A stretch of 62,500 nucleotides of DNA, taken from Gracilaria vermiculophylla (lineage: Eukaryota > Rhodophyta > Florideophyceae > Gracilariales > Gracilariaceae). The DNA lies in NCBI GenBank assembly GCA_019155205.2, contig JAHNZQ020000049.1, positions 1,349,760-1,412,259 on the forward strand, given 5' to 3'. Position 1 is the first letter of the stretch, and each line of letters begins with the position of its first letter. The notes beneath the pieces were generated by a model. That model did not search any database. It saw nothing but the letters and a program-made list of their open reading frames with translations, and was not told where the DNA came from. Positions 8,509 to 16,869 of the stretch are shown piece after piece. The translations under genes were made by a program, and so were the position numbers.

Positions 8509-8870
8509 TTACTCGTCTTCGGCGCCGTCGCTTCCGTCGTGCCCGTGCGCACCGCCATGCGCGTGTTCCCACGGCTTTTCAAACCCCTGCTCGCCGCCGC
8601 CACCACCACCACGCCCACCCCGCCGCGCGCCAAAACAACAGCTTCGTCAGTCGCCGTCGTCGCCGTCCGTGCGCCACGCGCGCTCCCCGCTCCGCACGCA
8701 ACACGTACAAGCATGTGAGGCAGATCCTGCTTGGCGCGGTAAAACACCCACAGCCACATCGTCACGCCGAACGCGTACCCAAGGCGCGAATGCCACCTGG
8801 CCGGCGCGTGCGGCTTGAACCCCCCGTACGGCTCGCCGCGCACGGCGCCCTTCGGAGCTTCTCCGCCCAT
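8509..8870 (-). CDS. NDUFB2: NADH:ubiquinone oxidoreductase subunit NDUFB2-like (two exons)
   Basis: Exon 1 is 8870-8709 and exon 2 is 8586-8509. The 122-nt intron (8708-8587) starts GTACGT and ends GAGCAG and sits in phase 0. The joined protein has 79 residues. Exon 1 gives PARWHSRLGYAFGVTMWLWV followed by FYRAKQDLPHML, and exon 2 continues GFEKPWEHAHGGAHGHDG. This matches the small complex I beta subunit of plants and animals: a single membrane helix, the FYRAKQD motif, then HPWE-like and His/Gly-rich residues. It acts in the mitochondrial inner membrane arm of complex I. Splicing is required: without it the frame leaves the family sequence right after HML. The start is the ATG giving MGGEAPKG; further upstream only GTG is in frame. 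The last codon lies 16 nt from the stop of the convergent lyase gene. Confidence 0.9.
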
Positions 8871-9209
8871 GTCGCCCGCTGCCACGAGTCGCGCCCCTGT
8901 GCTTGCGCCGATCGGATGTATTCTTCACACACGCTGCGTCTTGCGCCGTCAACGCGTGCCGTCCCGAGCGCCCACTCGCACGCGCAACAGTGAGAGCGGC
9001 GCCGCACATCGACACATACACTCCAACACACTGCACAGCGTCCGGCTGGCGAGAGCGCCTGCCGCGTGGCCACGTGGCGCGCCAATCGGCGCGCACACTC
9101 GTCGCCGCCGCAAGCGCTCAACGCACGGCGGAGCTCGCTATATATCTCGGGCAAAAGTACATGAAAAGTGAATGAAAGAGCGAAAGAATGCTGCACCGTC
9201 TATCGTACA
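8871..9209. other. Upstream region of the NDUFB2-like gene and 3' flank of the enoyl-CoA hydratase
   Basis: No gene seen. A TATATAT element at about 9131-9138 could serve as a minus-strand TATA box for the NDUFB2-like gene, some 260 nt from its ATG. That distance would leave a long 5'UTR, so the call is weak. Confidence 0.4.
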
Positions 9210-10073
9210 TTATCGGTTCTTGAAGCTCGGTTTGCGCTGATCGATAAACGCCTTCATTCCCTCCTTTTGGTCATCCAGTCCAAAAGTGGCCTGGAAAGCG
9301 CGTTTCTCGAACAGCAAGCCCTGCGACAAGCTGCTCTCAAACGCCACGTTGACGCACTCCTTGGCGGCGGCAACCACGGGCACCGAGTGTTTGGCGATGA
9401 CGGCGGCCACGTCCTTGGCCTCCTTCAGCGCCCCGCCCTTCTTGGCCACCCTCGTCACCAGCCCCACGCTTTCGGCCTCCGCGGCGCTCATTTGGCGCCC
9501 AGTCAGCACCAGCTCCATGGCCTTTGCCTTTCCAACCGCTCGCACCAGCCGCTGCGTGCCGCCCGCATTCGGAATCGTTCCGATCTGCACTTCGGGCTGT
9601 CCAAACTGCGCGTCCTCCGCCGCAATCACAATGTCAGCCGCCATCACAAGCTCGCACCCGCCGCCCAGCGCAAACCCGGACACAGCCGCGATGATGGGCT
9701 TCTTGATCGCGGAGATGCAATCCGTCCAGCTCCCAATGTCCCTCCTGAAGCGCGCGGCGTGGTAGCTGTTGGCGGCCAGCTCCGCCACGTCGTTGCCGGC
9801 GGCAAACACCCGATCGCTCCCCGTCACAATGATGACGTTCACCGTGGGGTCGCGCTCAAAGCCCTGCGCGGCGTCGACGATCTCGGCGATCGTCTGCTCG
9901 CTGAGCGCGTTCATTTGGCGAGGGCGGTGGATTTCTATGACGCCGATCTTTTCGTCGCTCGACGCGTGAATGTGCTCAAACTGCCGCGACGCCACGGGCA
10001 GCGCGGAGCCGGCCGACTGGCAGAGAGAGCGCGCGCACGCCCGGCGCGCGTGGAGGCACAGCGTCCGCAGCAT
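9210..10073 (-). CDS. ECHS1: Enoyl-CoA hydratase, mitochondrial (ECHS1-like)
   Basis: The protein has 287 residues, the normal length for mitochondrial crotonases. It catalyses hydration of 2-trans-enoyl-CoA in beta-oxidation and branched-chain amino-acid breakdown. The N-terminus MLRTLCLHARRACARSLCQS is a basic, Ser/Ala-rich matrix presequence. Oxyanion-hole residues fall in VFAAGNDVAEL and FALGGGCELVMAADI. The two catalytic Glu are in GGCEL and FGQPEVQIGTIPNAGGTQRL, both conserved. The C-terminus (RAFQATFGLDDQKEGMKAF) is also typical. I chose the ATG at 10073. The frame is open to 10268, but that extension is Arg/Ala low complexity from the GC-rich leader. The next gene to the right is divergent. 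Confidence 0.95.
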   Translation of the reverse strand: MLRTLCLHARRACARSLCQSAGSALPVASRQFEHIHASSDEKIGVIEIHRPRQMNALSEQTIAEIVDAAQGFERDPTVNVIIVTGSDRVFAAGNDVAELAANSYHAARFRRDIGSWTDCISAIKKPIIAAVSGFALGGGCELVMAADIVIAAEDAQFGQPEVQIGTIPNAGGTQRLVRAVGKAKAMELVLTGRQMSAAEAESVGLVTRVAKKGGALKEAKDVAAVIAKHSVPVVAAAKECVNVAFESSLSQGLLFEKRAFQATFGLDDQKEGMKAFIDQRKPSFKNR

Positions 10074-10426
10074 GGTGCACGCCGGCGTCGCGCTGCGTCG
10101 GCGGGCGCGCGAGCGAGCGAGAGAGGCGCAGCTGCAGCCGCACGAGATGGCACGCGCGCGCTGCTCCCGCCGCGCGCCGCGCCGCGCCCGCCGCGAGTGC
10201 GCGCGCGTCATGAGCGACGCCTCGCAGGTCTCGCCGCGCGCGGCCGGCCGTTGTGCCAAAAAGCGCAATTATTTTCGACACAGTTTTTGCGCGCGTGCAG
10301 CGTTGCTCCTGTAGGAATGATGAGGTTTGTGCCACCCCCCCGCATCGCTGATGATTCCTCTCTCCGCTCGTGGACTTGTCGCGCTCGCCTCTGGAATGAT
10401 GGAGGTGCGGTGCGTGCGTTGCAAAC
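10074..10426. promoter_or_regulatory. Divergent intergenic region, enoyl-CoA hydratase / small acidic gene
   Basis: GC-rich near the hydratase start, then more balanced. An AT patch (CAATTATTTTCG) lies near 10266. Promoter function is inferred only from the head-to-head gene arrangement. Confidence 0.35.
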
Positions 10427-10851
10427 ATGTTCTCTCGACTTGGCATCATTTTCGACGTCCGAGTGTGCTACAATATGGACAGCGACAACGAGGCGCTGAT
10501 GGGGCCATACGAGCTAAACACCATTTTGGCTGCAGGTTAACGCACTGCGTATCACGCTGGCACTTGCGAGACTGGCGTAGAGCAAAGCAACACAGCCCGC
10601 AACGTGAATCAAAAGAGCACAAGATTGTTTACACTAGCTAAAGCTTTCACGACAAATATGTCAAGAAAGGGGTCAAAGTGTTGATCGAGTGAAAGGGAAC
10701 AAAATGCGCACTAGGACTTTTTCGTTTTCCAGGCGTAGAGGAAGAGGCCGCGGACGTGCCCAAACTGTTAGAGGAAGAGCCAGCAGAGCCAGCAGAGCCA
10801 GATTTCGAACAAGGCGCGTTGTTACTGGCGTTGGAGTTATTCGCCGCTTGA
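10427..10851 (+). CDS. Small acidic hypothetical protein, two exons (predicted)
   Basis: Exon 1 is 10427-10535 and exon 2 is 10733-10851. The 197-nt intron begins GTTAAC and ends with a strong acceptor (TTTTTCGTTTTCCAG), and the phase (1) matches. The product has 75 residues, or 59 if the second in-frame ATG at 10475 is used. It reads MGPYELNTILAAG at the splice junction, then an acidic tail with LLEEEPAEPAEPDFEQGALL and ends LALELFAA. I do not recognise it. The donor is weak and an antisense open frame overlaps exon 2, so the model is tentative. Confidence 0.4.
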
Positions 10852-10928
10852 TGTGTGAATGAGTTTAGAGTGAGAAAGCTGAGTTGTACCAAAAAAAAAA
10901 AGGGGGGCAGGCCAAGGCTCAGCGGCAG

Positions 10929-11081
10929 TTAGTTCCTCAAGAGGAATGACCCCGTACCCAATTTCGCCTTGCTTGCAGCCGGCGTGATGTTCTTCACGTC
11001 GCCCTTCTTTATGTTGGTTTTCGGCAGCGGATAGCATACCGGCTTCCTCGGTCTGGGATCCTGCGACGGTGGGCGCGTCAT
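10929..11081 (-). CDS. Small basic hypothetical protein
   Basis: The predicted protein has 50 residues, beginning MTRPPSQDPRPRKP, then LPKTNIKKGDVKNITPAASK and ending KLGTGSFLLRN. The protein itself is not recognised. What supports it is context: an A/C-rich leader (AAACAACAACACACCACATG) directly before the start and a TATATAAG box about 112 nt upstream of the ATG on the same strand. A possible alternative end exists, because a GTACGG donor lies inside the last codons and a polypyrimidine-AG acceptor lies at about 10876. Splicing there would give a different short C-terminus. Confidence 0.5.
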   Translation of the reverse strand: MTRPPSQDPRPRKPVCYPLPKTNIKKGDVKNITPAASKAKLGTGSFLLRN

Positions 11082-11192
11082 GTGGTGTGTTGTTGTTTGG
11101 AGATGTGTTTGTATGGAATGAAATGGTGTGGTGCGAGTGGGTGGCGGTGGTGATGAGAAGCTAAGCGATGAAGCGGCGGGCTTGATGTCGTT

Positions 11193-11200
11193 CTTATATA
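11193..11200 (-). promoter_or_regulatory. TATA box (TATATAAG) of the small basic gene
   Basis: On the minus strand the sequence reads AGTATATAAGAACG. It lies about 112 nt upstream of the ATG at 11081 with a CA-rich leader between, a good core-promoter geometry. Confidence 0.55.
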
Positions 11201-12281
11201 CTGTTGAGCAACGGGTTTGTGCATTGATGCTTCCCCCGAGAGCAGAGGCAAAAGGTCGCGAAATTTTGGAACAAGGGGAGCTACATATGATGTGACAGCG
11301 CACCAAGCACGTTATGACTGACATTTGAAAACGCCTGCCGTGTACTCGACGAAAAGCGAACAGCACTCGGTGCGCGAAGAAAAGCGGACGCACAAATAAT
11401 GTGTTTCATGGTTGGCTCGTCTAGCTGATGATACACGACGATGACGAGGAAGGAGGAGGTGGTGCATCACGTCAAACATGCTTTCCACAGCGTACGTGAA
11501 ACAAGCATACAGAGACTGTTTCTCGCGCAGTCGTACACACGTGAATGTTTTGTTCTTTGTTGAACTTGATTTATTGGCATTGTACAACAGGGCTGTTGCA
11601 GGTATGGTGAGCGGTTGGCATGTATTGGGTACTGCATTCATTTGAATTGCAACTCTGTAAGCCGCGACTGAAGGGGCAGACGACGGGGTGCTGCGCAGCA
11701 AATTTCACTAGAGCTGTTGGGTATGAGAATGAGAGAAACTTGGACAGCTATGGATGGCGTCAAAAGCACGGGAGCGAATTCGGGAAAGAAAGGGGGGGGG
11801 GGAGCGGCGGAAACAGTTGACTGTTAGCTCGCTATTCTGGGTGGCACAAGGGAGCTGAGACGCATTTACTTCACTCGGCGGGGCATTAGCATTAGCAAGG
11901 ACCACTGGGAGGCTGGCGGACGGTTTGTTGTTAGTTAGAGAGCGCAATACGGGTGACGGCTGGATGCGGAGCGTGATTAGAACGAGCAGGCGTGCGCACT
12001 GCGGACGCGGGCTCAAGGTGTGATTTGGTGGAGAAGAAGCGCACGACACGGCAGATTGGCAAAGCTCACGTCACAGAGGCGTACGGGAGACGGTGCGCAA
12101 AGACGGAGGGGGGGAGGGGGGAGGGGGCCCTGGCGGCGGAAGGAGCATGTGCGCGCGGCGCGGCGCGGTGTGTGCACGTGTTCACGTGTGCACGTATGGC
12201 ACTTTTTGCTGCCAAGGCGTCGTCATCAACGCCACAAAGCAGCGCAGCGCCGACAGCGCGGCACAGCGGCGCGCGCGCCCC
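11201..12281. other. Intergenic, no supported gene
   Basis: Mixed composition rising to high GC toward 12.1 kb, with a G-rich patch at about 11792-11802 and another at 12108-12124. Short open frames occur on both strands, but none has recognisable content. The segment next to 12281 is likely the promoter of the gene starting at 12344. Confidence 0.4.
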
Positions 12282-12288
12282 TTTTTAA
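12282..12288 (+). promoter_or_regulatory. TATA-like TTTTTAA element
   Basis: An isolated AT-rich heptamer in very GC-rich sequence, 56 nt before the ATG at 12344. Position and contrast suggest a TATA box. Confidence 0.4.
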
Positions 12289-12343
12289 GCGCGCGCGACG
12301 GCCAGCAACACACCACGCGCAGCGCGCCGGGCTACCGCGCGCC

Positions 12344-12793
12344 ATGGACCCCAACTCCACGCCCACCCCCGACTTCGGCGGCGACCAGCCGCCGTACGCC
12401 GGCGTGCCTTCGTACTTGCCGCGCGACCCCAAGGCGCGCCCCACCGCGTACCCGCGCCCCACCGTCGACCCTGAGAAAATCGCCATCATCCCCGCCGCCA
12501 ACAAGCCGCAGCAGCCGCTCGACTACAGCAAGTTCTTCCGCGGCGAGAGCGTCAACCAGCAGCGCCGCATGCGCGACAACATGGCGCAGAACGCCGCCGC
12601 CGCCGCCGCCGCCGCCTCCGCCTCTGGCGCGGGCGACGCGCCCGTGCCGTACGCCGCCAAGAGCCACGACGCGCCGCCCAGCAGCACGCGCGGCTCCACC
12701 GTGCCGCGGCACATGGGCAAGCAGCCCGTGTGGTCGCCGGCCGCCAAGAACCCGCACCTGGCCAAGTACAAGGCCGGCGGCAACCACACGTAG
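12344..12793 (+). CDS. Hypothetical protein, Pro/Ala-rich
   Basis: The predicted protein has 149 residues and starts MDPNSTPTPDFGGDQ. The coding pattern is convincing: uniform third-position C/G, sensible non-repetitive segments such as LPRDPKARPTAYPRPTVDPE and PLDYSKFFRGESVNQQRRM, and one poly-Ala run. It ends KNPHLAKYKAGGNHT. No signal peptide or membrane span is visible, and it is basic overall. I do not recognise the family. The upstream TATA-like element and a downstream AATAAA (12877) support transcription. Confidence 0.65.
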   Translation: MDPNSTPTPDFGGDQPPYAGVPSYLPRDPKARPTAYPRPTVDPEKIAIIPAANKPQQPLDYSKFFRGESVNQQRRMRDNMAQNAAAAAAAASASGAGDAPVPYAAKSHDAPPSSTRGSTVPRHMGKQPVWSPAAKNPHLAKYKAGGNHT

Positions 12794-12876
12794 CCTTGTC
12801 GTCGTCGCCCGTTTTTGACTTGTTGCAAGCTCTGTGTATCATCTGTCTTCGTATTTGTGCAGCTTTTGAGTGTCAT

Positions 12877-12882
12877 AATAAA
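12877..12882 (+). terminator. Polyadenylation signal AATAAA
   Basis: A canonical hexamer 84 nt after the stop of the 12344-12793 gene and 78 nt before the next start codon. It is the only AT-rich spot in the interval. Confidence 0.55.
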
Positions 12883-12959
12883 ACCCCCCTTTGAGCGCCC
12901 ACGCCCACCGCGCACTCGCCACGCTGCCGCCCCGCGCCGCGCCCCGCCTCGAGCGCAAC

Positions 12960-13007
12960 ATGTCCCAAAAGCGCAAGCGCGCGCCGCACGGCGACGAGCC
13001 CGGCGCC

Positions 13008-13038
<31 letters not shown>

Positions 13039-13558
13039 AGCGCGCCACCGCCCCGAATCCCGCGCTTTGTAAGTGCCGCCGCTTTCCCGCCGCGCGCAGC
13101 GCGTCCGTGGCTGACCGTCGCTTTCCGCCGCCGCAGACCGCGTCATCCGGCGGGTGCCCACGGCGCTGGCGCCGTCGTGCAGATCCATCCACGTCTCGCG
13201 CGCAACCAAGCTGGCGCCGCTCGCCAGGCGCGTCGACGCCCTGCTGCACACCGGCTGCACGCCGGTGCTGCTACACGCCATGGGCGCCGCCATCGCCAAG
13301 TGCTGCCAGTTCGCGCTGGCCATTCAGCAGCGCAGCGCGCACGCCGTCTGCATCGAGCTCACCACCAGCACGCAGGTCGTGTACGACGACTACCACCCCG
13401 TCGTGGAGGTACGTTGCGCTCCGCCGCCCACTGCGCCCCGCGCCGCGCGCTCGCTGACTTTGCACCTTCCATCGCGCAAGCGCGCCGAGGAGACCACCGT
13501 GTCGCGCAATGTTTCCGCGCTGCATGTCACTCTGCGCCACGCCCCGCGCTCGGTGTAA
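12960..13558 (+). CDS. POP7: RNase P/MRP subunit Rpp20/Pop7-like (Alba fold), three exons
   Basis: Exons are 12960-13068, 13137-13408 and 13481-13558. Introns are 68 nt (GTAAGT...CCGCAG) and 72 nt (GTACGT...GCGCAAG). The joined protein has 152 residues. After a Lys/Arg start and a poly-Pro stretch, the core reads VSRATKLAPLARRVDALL, then HAMGAAIAKCCQFALAIQQR, IELTTSTQVVYDDYHP and, across the second junction, EETTVSRNVSALHVTLRH. This follows the Alba-type fold of Rpp20/Pop7 (HGLGLAI...A..., STVELVDE, R.RNNSAIHI), which pairs with Rpp25/Pop6 and binds RNase P/MRP RNA. Both introns keep phase, and the last exon supplies the conserved final strand. Assignment within the Alba superfamily rests on these motifs only. 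Confidence 0.8.
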
Positions 13559-13739
13559 ACTTCGCGTTGAACGCAACAAAACCGCCCACACGTGTGCCGC
13601 CAAACGGCCCAAAACCGCACCGTCGCGTCGCGCCCATTCGCCCTGGCGTGTCCGAAAAGCGCGCCGCTCCCCCTGGCCCTGTCCCTCTCGCGCTCCCACC
13701 ACCCCCTCCCCCCCCCACACTCCCGAACCTCCTCCCAAC

Positions 13740-13844
13740 CTCCTCCAGCCCCCCTCCCAACCCCTTCCAGCCCCCCTCCCAACCACCTCCTCCAGCCCCC
13801 CTCCCAACAACCTCCTCCAGCCCCCCTCCCAACAACCCCCTCCT

Positions 13845-13846
<2 letters not shown>
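13740..13846 (+). repeat. CCCCTCCCAAC-CCTCCAG minisatellite
   Basis: About five degenerate 20-25-nt units of the form CCTCCAGCCCCCCTCCCAAC in tandem, directly before the poly-C run. Confidence 0.7.
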
Positions 13847-13901
<55 letters not shown>

Positions 13902-13918
13902 CCCCCCCCCCCCCCCCC
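13847..13918 (+). repeat. Poly-C tract, 54 + 17 nt
   Basis: An uninterrupted C run at 13847-13900, a single G at 13901, then C at 13902-13918. The opposite strand is poly-G and could form stacked G-quadruplexes. Exact length may be affected by sequencing or assembly. Confidence 0.85.
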
Positions 13919-13990
13919 TCTTGGCCCCCCCTCCCCCCCACCCCTCTGCCGCCCCCCGCCGCTCTCCGCCGCAACTTGAGCGCCGCCAAA

Positions 13991-14392
13991 ATGCCCACGT
14001 GGATGCCCACCGCGGCGCCGAAGCTCGTTCACCACTGCTGGGTGCCCCCCGTTGACGTCGACGCCCCGCTCGACCTCCGCTCCGTCGCCCTGCTGGAGGC
14101 CGCGCTGCAGAAGCGCCGCGACGAGGCGAGGAACCTGCGCGTCCCGCAGCCCATGGGTCTGTGCATCGCTACCCCAGCCGCCGCCCCCGATCAGCCGCAC
14201 GCCCACGCCGCCAACGCCCCGCACGACGACCGCATGGAGGACGTCGACAGCGACGCCATGTCTGCCAGCGACTTTGGCGACATGGGCAACGCCTCCATGG
14301 ACGACGACCTCGGCAGCGCCGCCGCCTCCAACTCCACCGACGATGATGCAGACGATGAGGAAGACGACGAGCACCTGGCGCGCTTTCTGTAG
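13991..14392 (+). CDS. Hypothetical acidic protein
   Basis: The predicted protein has 133 residues and starts MPTWMPTAAPKLVHHCW. The N-terminal half is non-repetitive (LDLRSVALLEAALQKRRDEA, probably one amphipathic helix). The C-terminal third is strongly acidic (SDFGDMGNASMDDDLGS, DDDADDEEDDEHLARFL). It has no signal peptide or membrane segment. I do not recognise it. The acidic tail could suit a nuclear or chaperone-type protein, but that is guesswork. The start codon has a good context (GCCAAAATG) and follows the C-rich tract. Confidence 0.6.
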   Translation: MPTWMPTAAPKLVHHCWVPPVDVDAPLDLRSVALLEAALQKRRDEARNLRVPQPMGLCIATPAAAPDQPHAHAANAPHDDRMEDVDSDAMSASDFGDMGNASMDDDLGSAAASNSTDDDADDEEDDEHLARFL

Positions 14393-14614
14393 CCGCGCCC
14401 CACGCCCACGTGTGTGCGCTACATTGGTCGATCTCGCCGCTGCATGCAGCTGCACAACCGCCGAGCTGCACCTGTTCGTGTGCCGTACGTTCACATCTCA
14501 AGTGTCATACTTCGCACCCTTGTTCTCCCTCCCTATCCGTTCCCGTGCCCCCTCGAGACATCCACAGATTTCAACTTCCACCCCCTCGGCTTGTGCCCCA
14601 GCCGGCGTTGAACA

Positions 14615-14971
14615 ATGGCTGCTCCGGCTCTCACTGCCTCCGCCACTTCGCTCACCGTTTTTGCACTCGGCTCGATCGCCAATGTAGCCGCCTCGAACAA
14701 GCCGCTGGCTGTGCGCCGTTCGTGGCTCCCAGGCGGTAGCCTCATGGGCACGCTTCATCGCCAAGGCTCCGCGCCCAACGCTGTCGCCGAGCCCGCCACG
14801 CCAGCCTCTCCGGGCGCCCCGGAGAGCGTTTCCTCCGGAAGGAAGAATGTTCCAATCGGAGGAAAGACCGATAAACCAGCCCCCCCCTGCCCGTTCGGTC
14901 GCTTTCCCAAGCACAAGCCTACCAAACTTCCCGGCCCCCCTGGGCCGTACGACCCCTCCAAGAGCCCGTGA
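14615..14971 (+). CDS. Hypothetical small Pro-rich protein
   Basis: The predicted protein has 118 residues and starts MAAPALTASATSLTVFALGS. The first ~25 residues are Ala/Ser/Thr/Leu-rich without acids, compatible with an organellar targeting peptide or a short hydrophobic anchor. The C-terminal half is Pro/Lys-rich (RFPKHKPTKLPGPPGPYD) and ends SKSP. No family is recognised. The leader before the ATG is C/T-rich, and a GTAAAC motif follows the stop at about 15006. Confidence 0.5.
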   Translation: MAAPALTASATSLTVFALGSIANVAASNKPLAVRRSWLPGGSLMGTLHRQGSAPNAVAEPATPASPGAPESVSSGRKNVPIGGKTDKPAPPCPFGRFPKHKPTKLPGPPGPYDPSKSP

Positions 14972-15141
14972 GTGTGCGCGCGCGCCCAACTCCAGCTGAG
15001 TTTCAGTAAACGCTTCTGCTCGACGTTTTGATCTCTTGATGGCTTGCTGGTGTTTTACTTTTGGATAGCGCCTACTACCTTAGCCCGCAAAACTATTTGT
15101 GTGCATGTGTTTGCCGCCACTGCTCATGCGATTGATTGCCT

Positions 15142-16869
15142 TTATAATATCTTCACAACGCTTTCTGCTTGGTATGCCTCGCGATGGCAAAACACCGCCC
15201 CGGCCTCGTCGCTCTTCTCGCCGTCTTTCACGTAATGAACTTTGTCAACAAAGCTGCGGCTGCAGTACGAGTCCCCAAACGCGTCACAAATATACTCGCC
15301 GGCGCCGATCCTGCACGCCCTCTCTGAACATACGTAATTGTCACCACTCAGTTGGCGAAGCACGTCCAAACAGGTCGCGCCGCCAGTCACGGCTTGCTTG
15401 CCAGCGCAGCGACAGTGCGTCGCGTTGTACGGCGGCAAGTCATTCACGCTCAGAATCACCGGCACCTGCGCGTCGGGAATCAGCACGTTTTCCGTGATCG
15501 TCTTCTGCACGGCGGTGCAGTACACATTGCCCCCCGCCGCCGCGCCGTCTGGCACGTACGACGTCAACGTCCGTTCCGTGCGCACGCACAGCTCGCTTCC
15601 GTCGCACACGCACGAGTGCGACGCCATGCAGTCCCGCGTCTGGCACAGCGTCCTTCCCGACGACTGCTCCGTGCCGACCACGCGCGTGCATTGCGCAGAG
15701 CCCACCGCAACGGCCTTCGACGCGCATGCACAGTGTGTTTCGTTGAAGAAACAGCCGCTCGACACGTCCGTGCGCACCAGCGGCGAGTCCAGGCGAAGCG
15801 ATGCGAGCCGCTTTCGGGGCGTCATCTTCCCTTCGATTTCGTGCAACAGCTTGTGGTCCTCGGGCGAAGTGATCACGTATGCGCCCTTCACTTCTCCCTC
15901 CTTTCGCACGAGCAGCATGGACGTTTTGTTGCTCAGGATTTCCACAATCTTCTGGGAGAGGATCGAACGGTTCAGCTCTTGTGCGTCCTGGATTCTGTTC
16001 TTTGCGGCGGGATTCGCCACAACTTTTTCAATGGTCTTGGCCGAAAACTTGGCACTGTTGATCACGTTCCCCTTGTCAGACAACTGCAGAATGTAGAATG
16101 CTCCCTTTTTTCCAGCCACGGAGCGATCTCCAGGAGCAGTGATGGTCACAAACGAAAAGTTGGGCGTATCGCTTGAAATCTTCTCCACCTTAGCACCGAA
16201 TCGATCTCCAGGAGTAAGCGGCGGACCAGTGAACCCATATTTTCCTGGGACGAGATCTCTCGTGTACAAGAACCTGTGGTCATCGGTCATCAGATAGAGA
16301 CGAATGGTTCCAGTATCATTCATGGACCCCGGGTTAGACACGATGTAATCTTCGAACCCGTTTCCATCAACGTCTCCGACTGCGGTCACCTTTTCGCGCG
16401 GGATGTCTGCCTTTCCAATTCGAATGAATGATTGTGTAGCTCGTTTCTGCGATGCTTCTCCGACAGCTTTGATCATTTCCCTCACCATGCGAGCGATAGA
16501 AGTATTTTCTTTTCCTTTTGGTTTATCTCCTTTCACTTCTGTGTCAATTTGCTCGGCTGCTCTTTTGGAAGTGTTTGTGGGATTGTCAACATCGGCTTCG
16601 GGCGATGGGGAAAGTTCATCTTGAATGGTTTTCTCCGAGAGATCTTTCATATCTGCGATATGCTTCAGGAAGTGCAGATTCCACACAGAAACATTGTTGT
16701 TCACGAAGCGGTTCTTGTCCTTCAAGCTGAGATGCTCTATCGCTTTTTTCACCTGGGCTAAGGTCTTCAAACTCAGCGATGGTTCTTTGTTTTCGCTGCC
16801 TTGTATAAATCCAAAGAGCATCGCCCATACAAAAAGGAACGCCCAACGGCGGATCAGCCTGCAAGTCAT
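15142..16869 (-). CDS. Secreted FG-GAP (integrin-alpha-like) protein with Cys-rich repeats
   Basis: The protein has 575 residues. The N-terminus MTCRLIRRWAFLFVWAMLFG is a signal peptide. Residues about 25-150 are charged and helical. FG-GAP-type beta-propeller sequence follows: VGDVDGNGFEDYIVSNPGSM has a DxDGNG calcium-binding loop, and GDRFGAKVE is the start of another repeat. The C-terminal ~200 residues hold two tandem Cys-rich units: NETHCACASKAVAVGSAQC ... DGSELCVR, then NATHCRCAGKQAVTGGATC ... GDSYCSR, each with eight or more Cys and N-glycosylation sequons. No transmembrane helix is visible at the end, so it is probably secreted or wall-associated. FG-GAP proteins bind ligands extracellularly; the ligand here is unknown. 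Confidence 0.8.
   Translation of the reverse strand: MTCRLIRRWAFLFVWAMLFGFIQGSENKEPSLSLKTLAQVKKAIEHLSLKDKNRFVNNNVSVWNLHFLKHIADMKDLSEKTIQDELSPSPEADVDNPTNTSKRAAEQIDTEVKGDKPKGKENTSIARMVREMIKAVGEASQKRATQSFIRIGKADIPREKVTAVGDVDGNGFEDYIVSNPGSMNDTGTIRLYLMTDDHRFLYTRDLVPGKYGFTGPPLTPGDRFGAKVEKISSDTPNFSFVTITAPGDRSVAGKKGAFYILQLSDKGNVINSAKFSAKTIEKVVANPAAKNRIQDAQELNRSILSQKIVEILSNKTSMLLVRKEGEVKGAYVITSPEDHKLLHEIEGKMTPRKRLASLRLDSPLVRTDVSSGCFFNETHCACASKAVAVGSAQCTRVVGTEQSSGRTLCQTRDCMASHSCVCDGSELCVRTERTLTSYVPDGAAAGGNVYCTAVQKTITENVLIPDAQVPVILSVNDLPPYNATHCRCAGKQAVTGGATCLDVLRQLSGDNYVCSERACRIGAGEYICDAFGDSYCSRSFVDKVHYVKDGEKSDEAGAVFCHREAYQAESVVKIL

Larger units (their letters stand above)
13559..13990. other. Intergenic, C/T-rich leader with long poly-C tract
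   Basis: Downstream of the Pop7-like gene. From about 13670 the plus strand becomes a C/T tract with repeated CCCCTCCCAACAACCTCC units and then nearly pure C. The next start codon is at 13991, so this tract is the sense-strand leader or promoter of that gene. Confidence 0.55.

Noticed and set aside
13740..13846. CRISPR-like regularly spaced repeats
   Set aside because: The units are directly tandem, degenerate and have no unique spacers, and the genome is eukaryotic.
13592..13990. Pro-rich extension of the 13991 gene through the poly-C tract
   Set aside because: A poly-Pro run from a C homopolymer is not credible as protein, and a well-placed ATG lies just after it.
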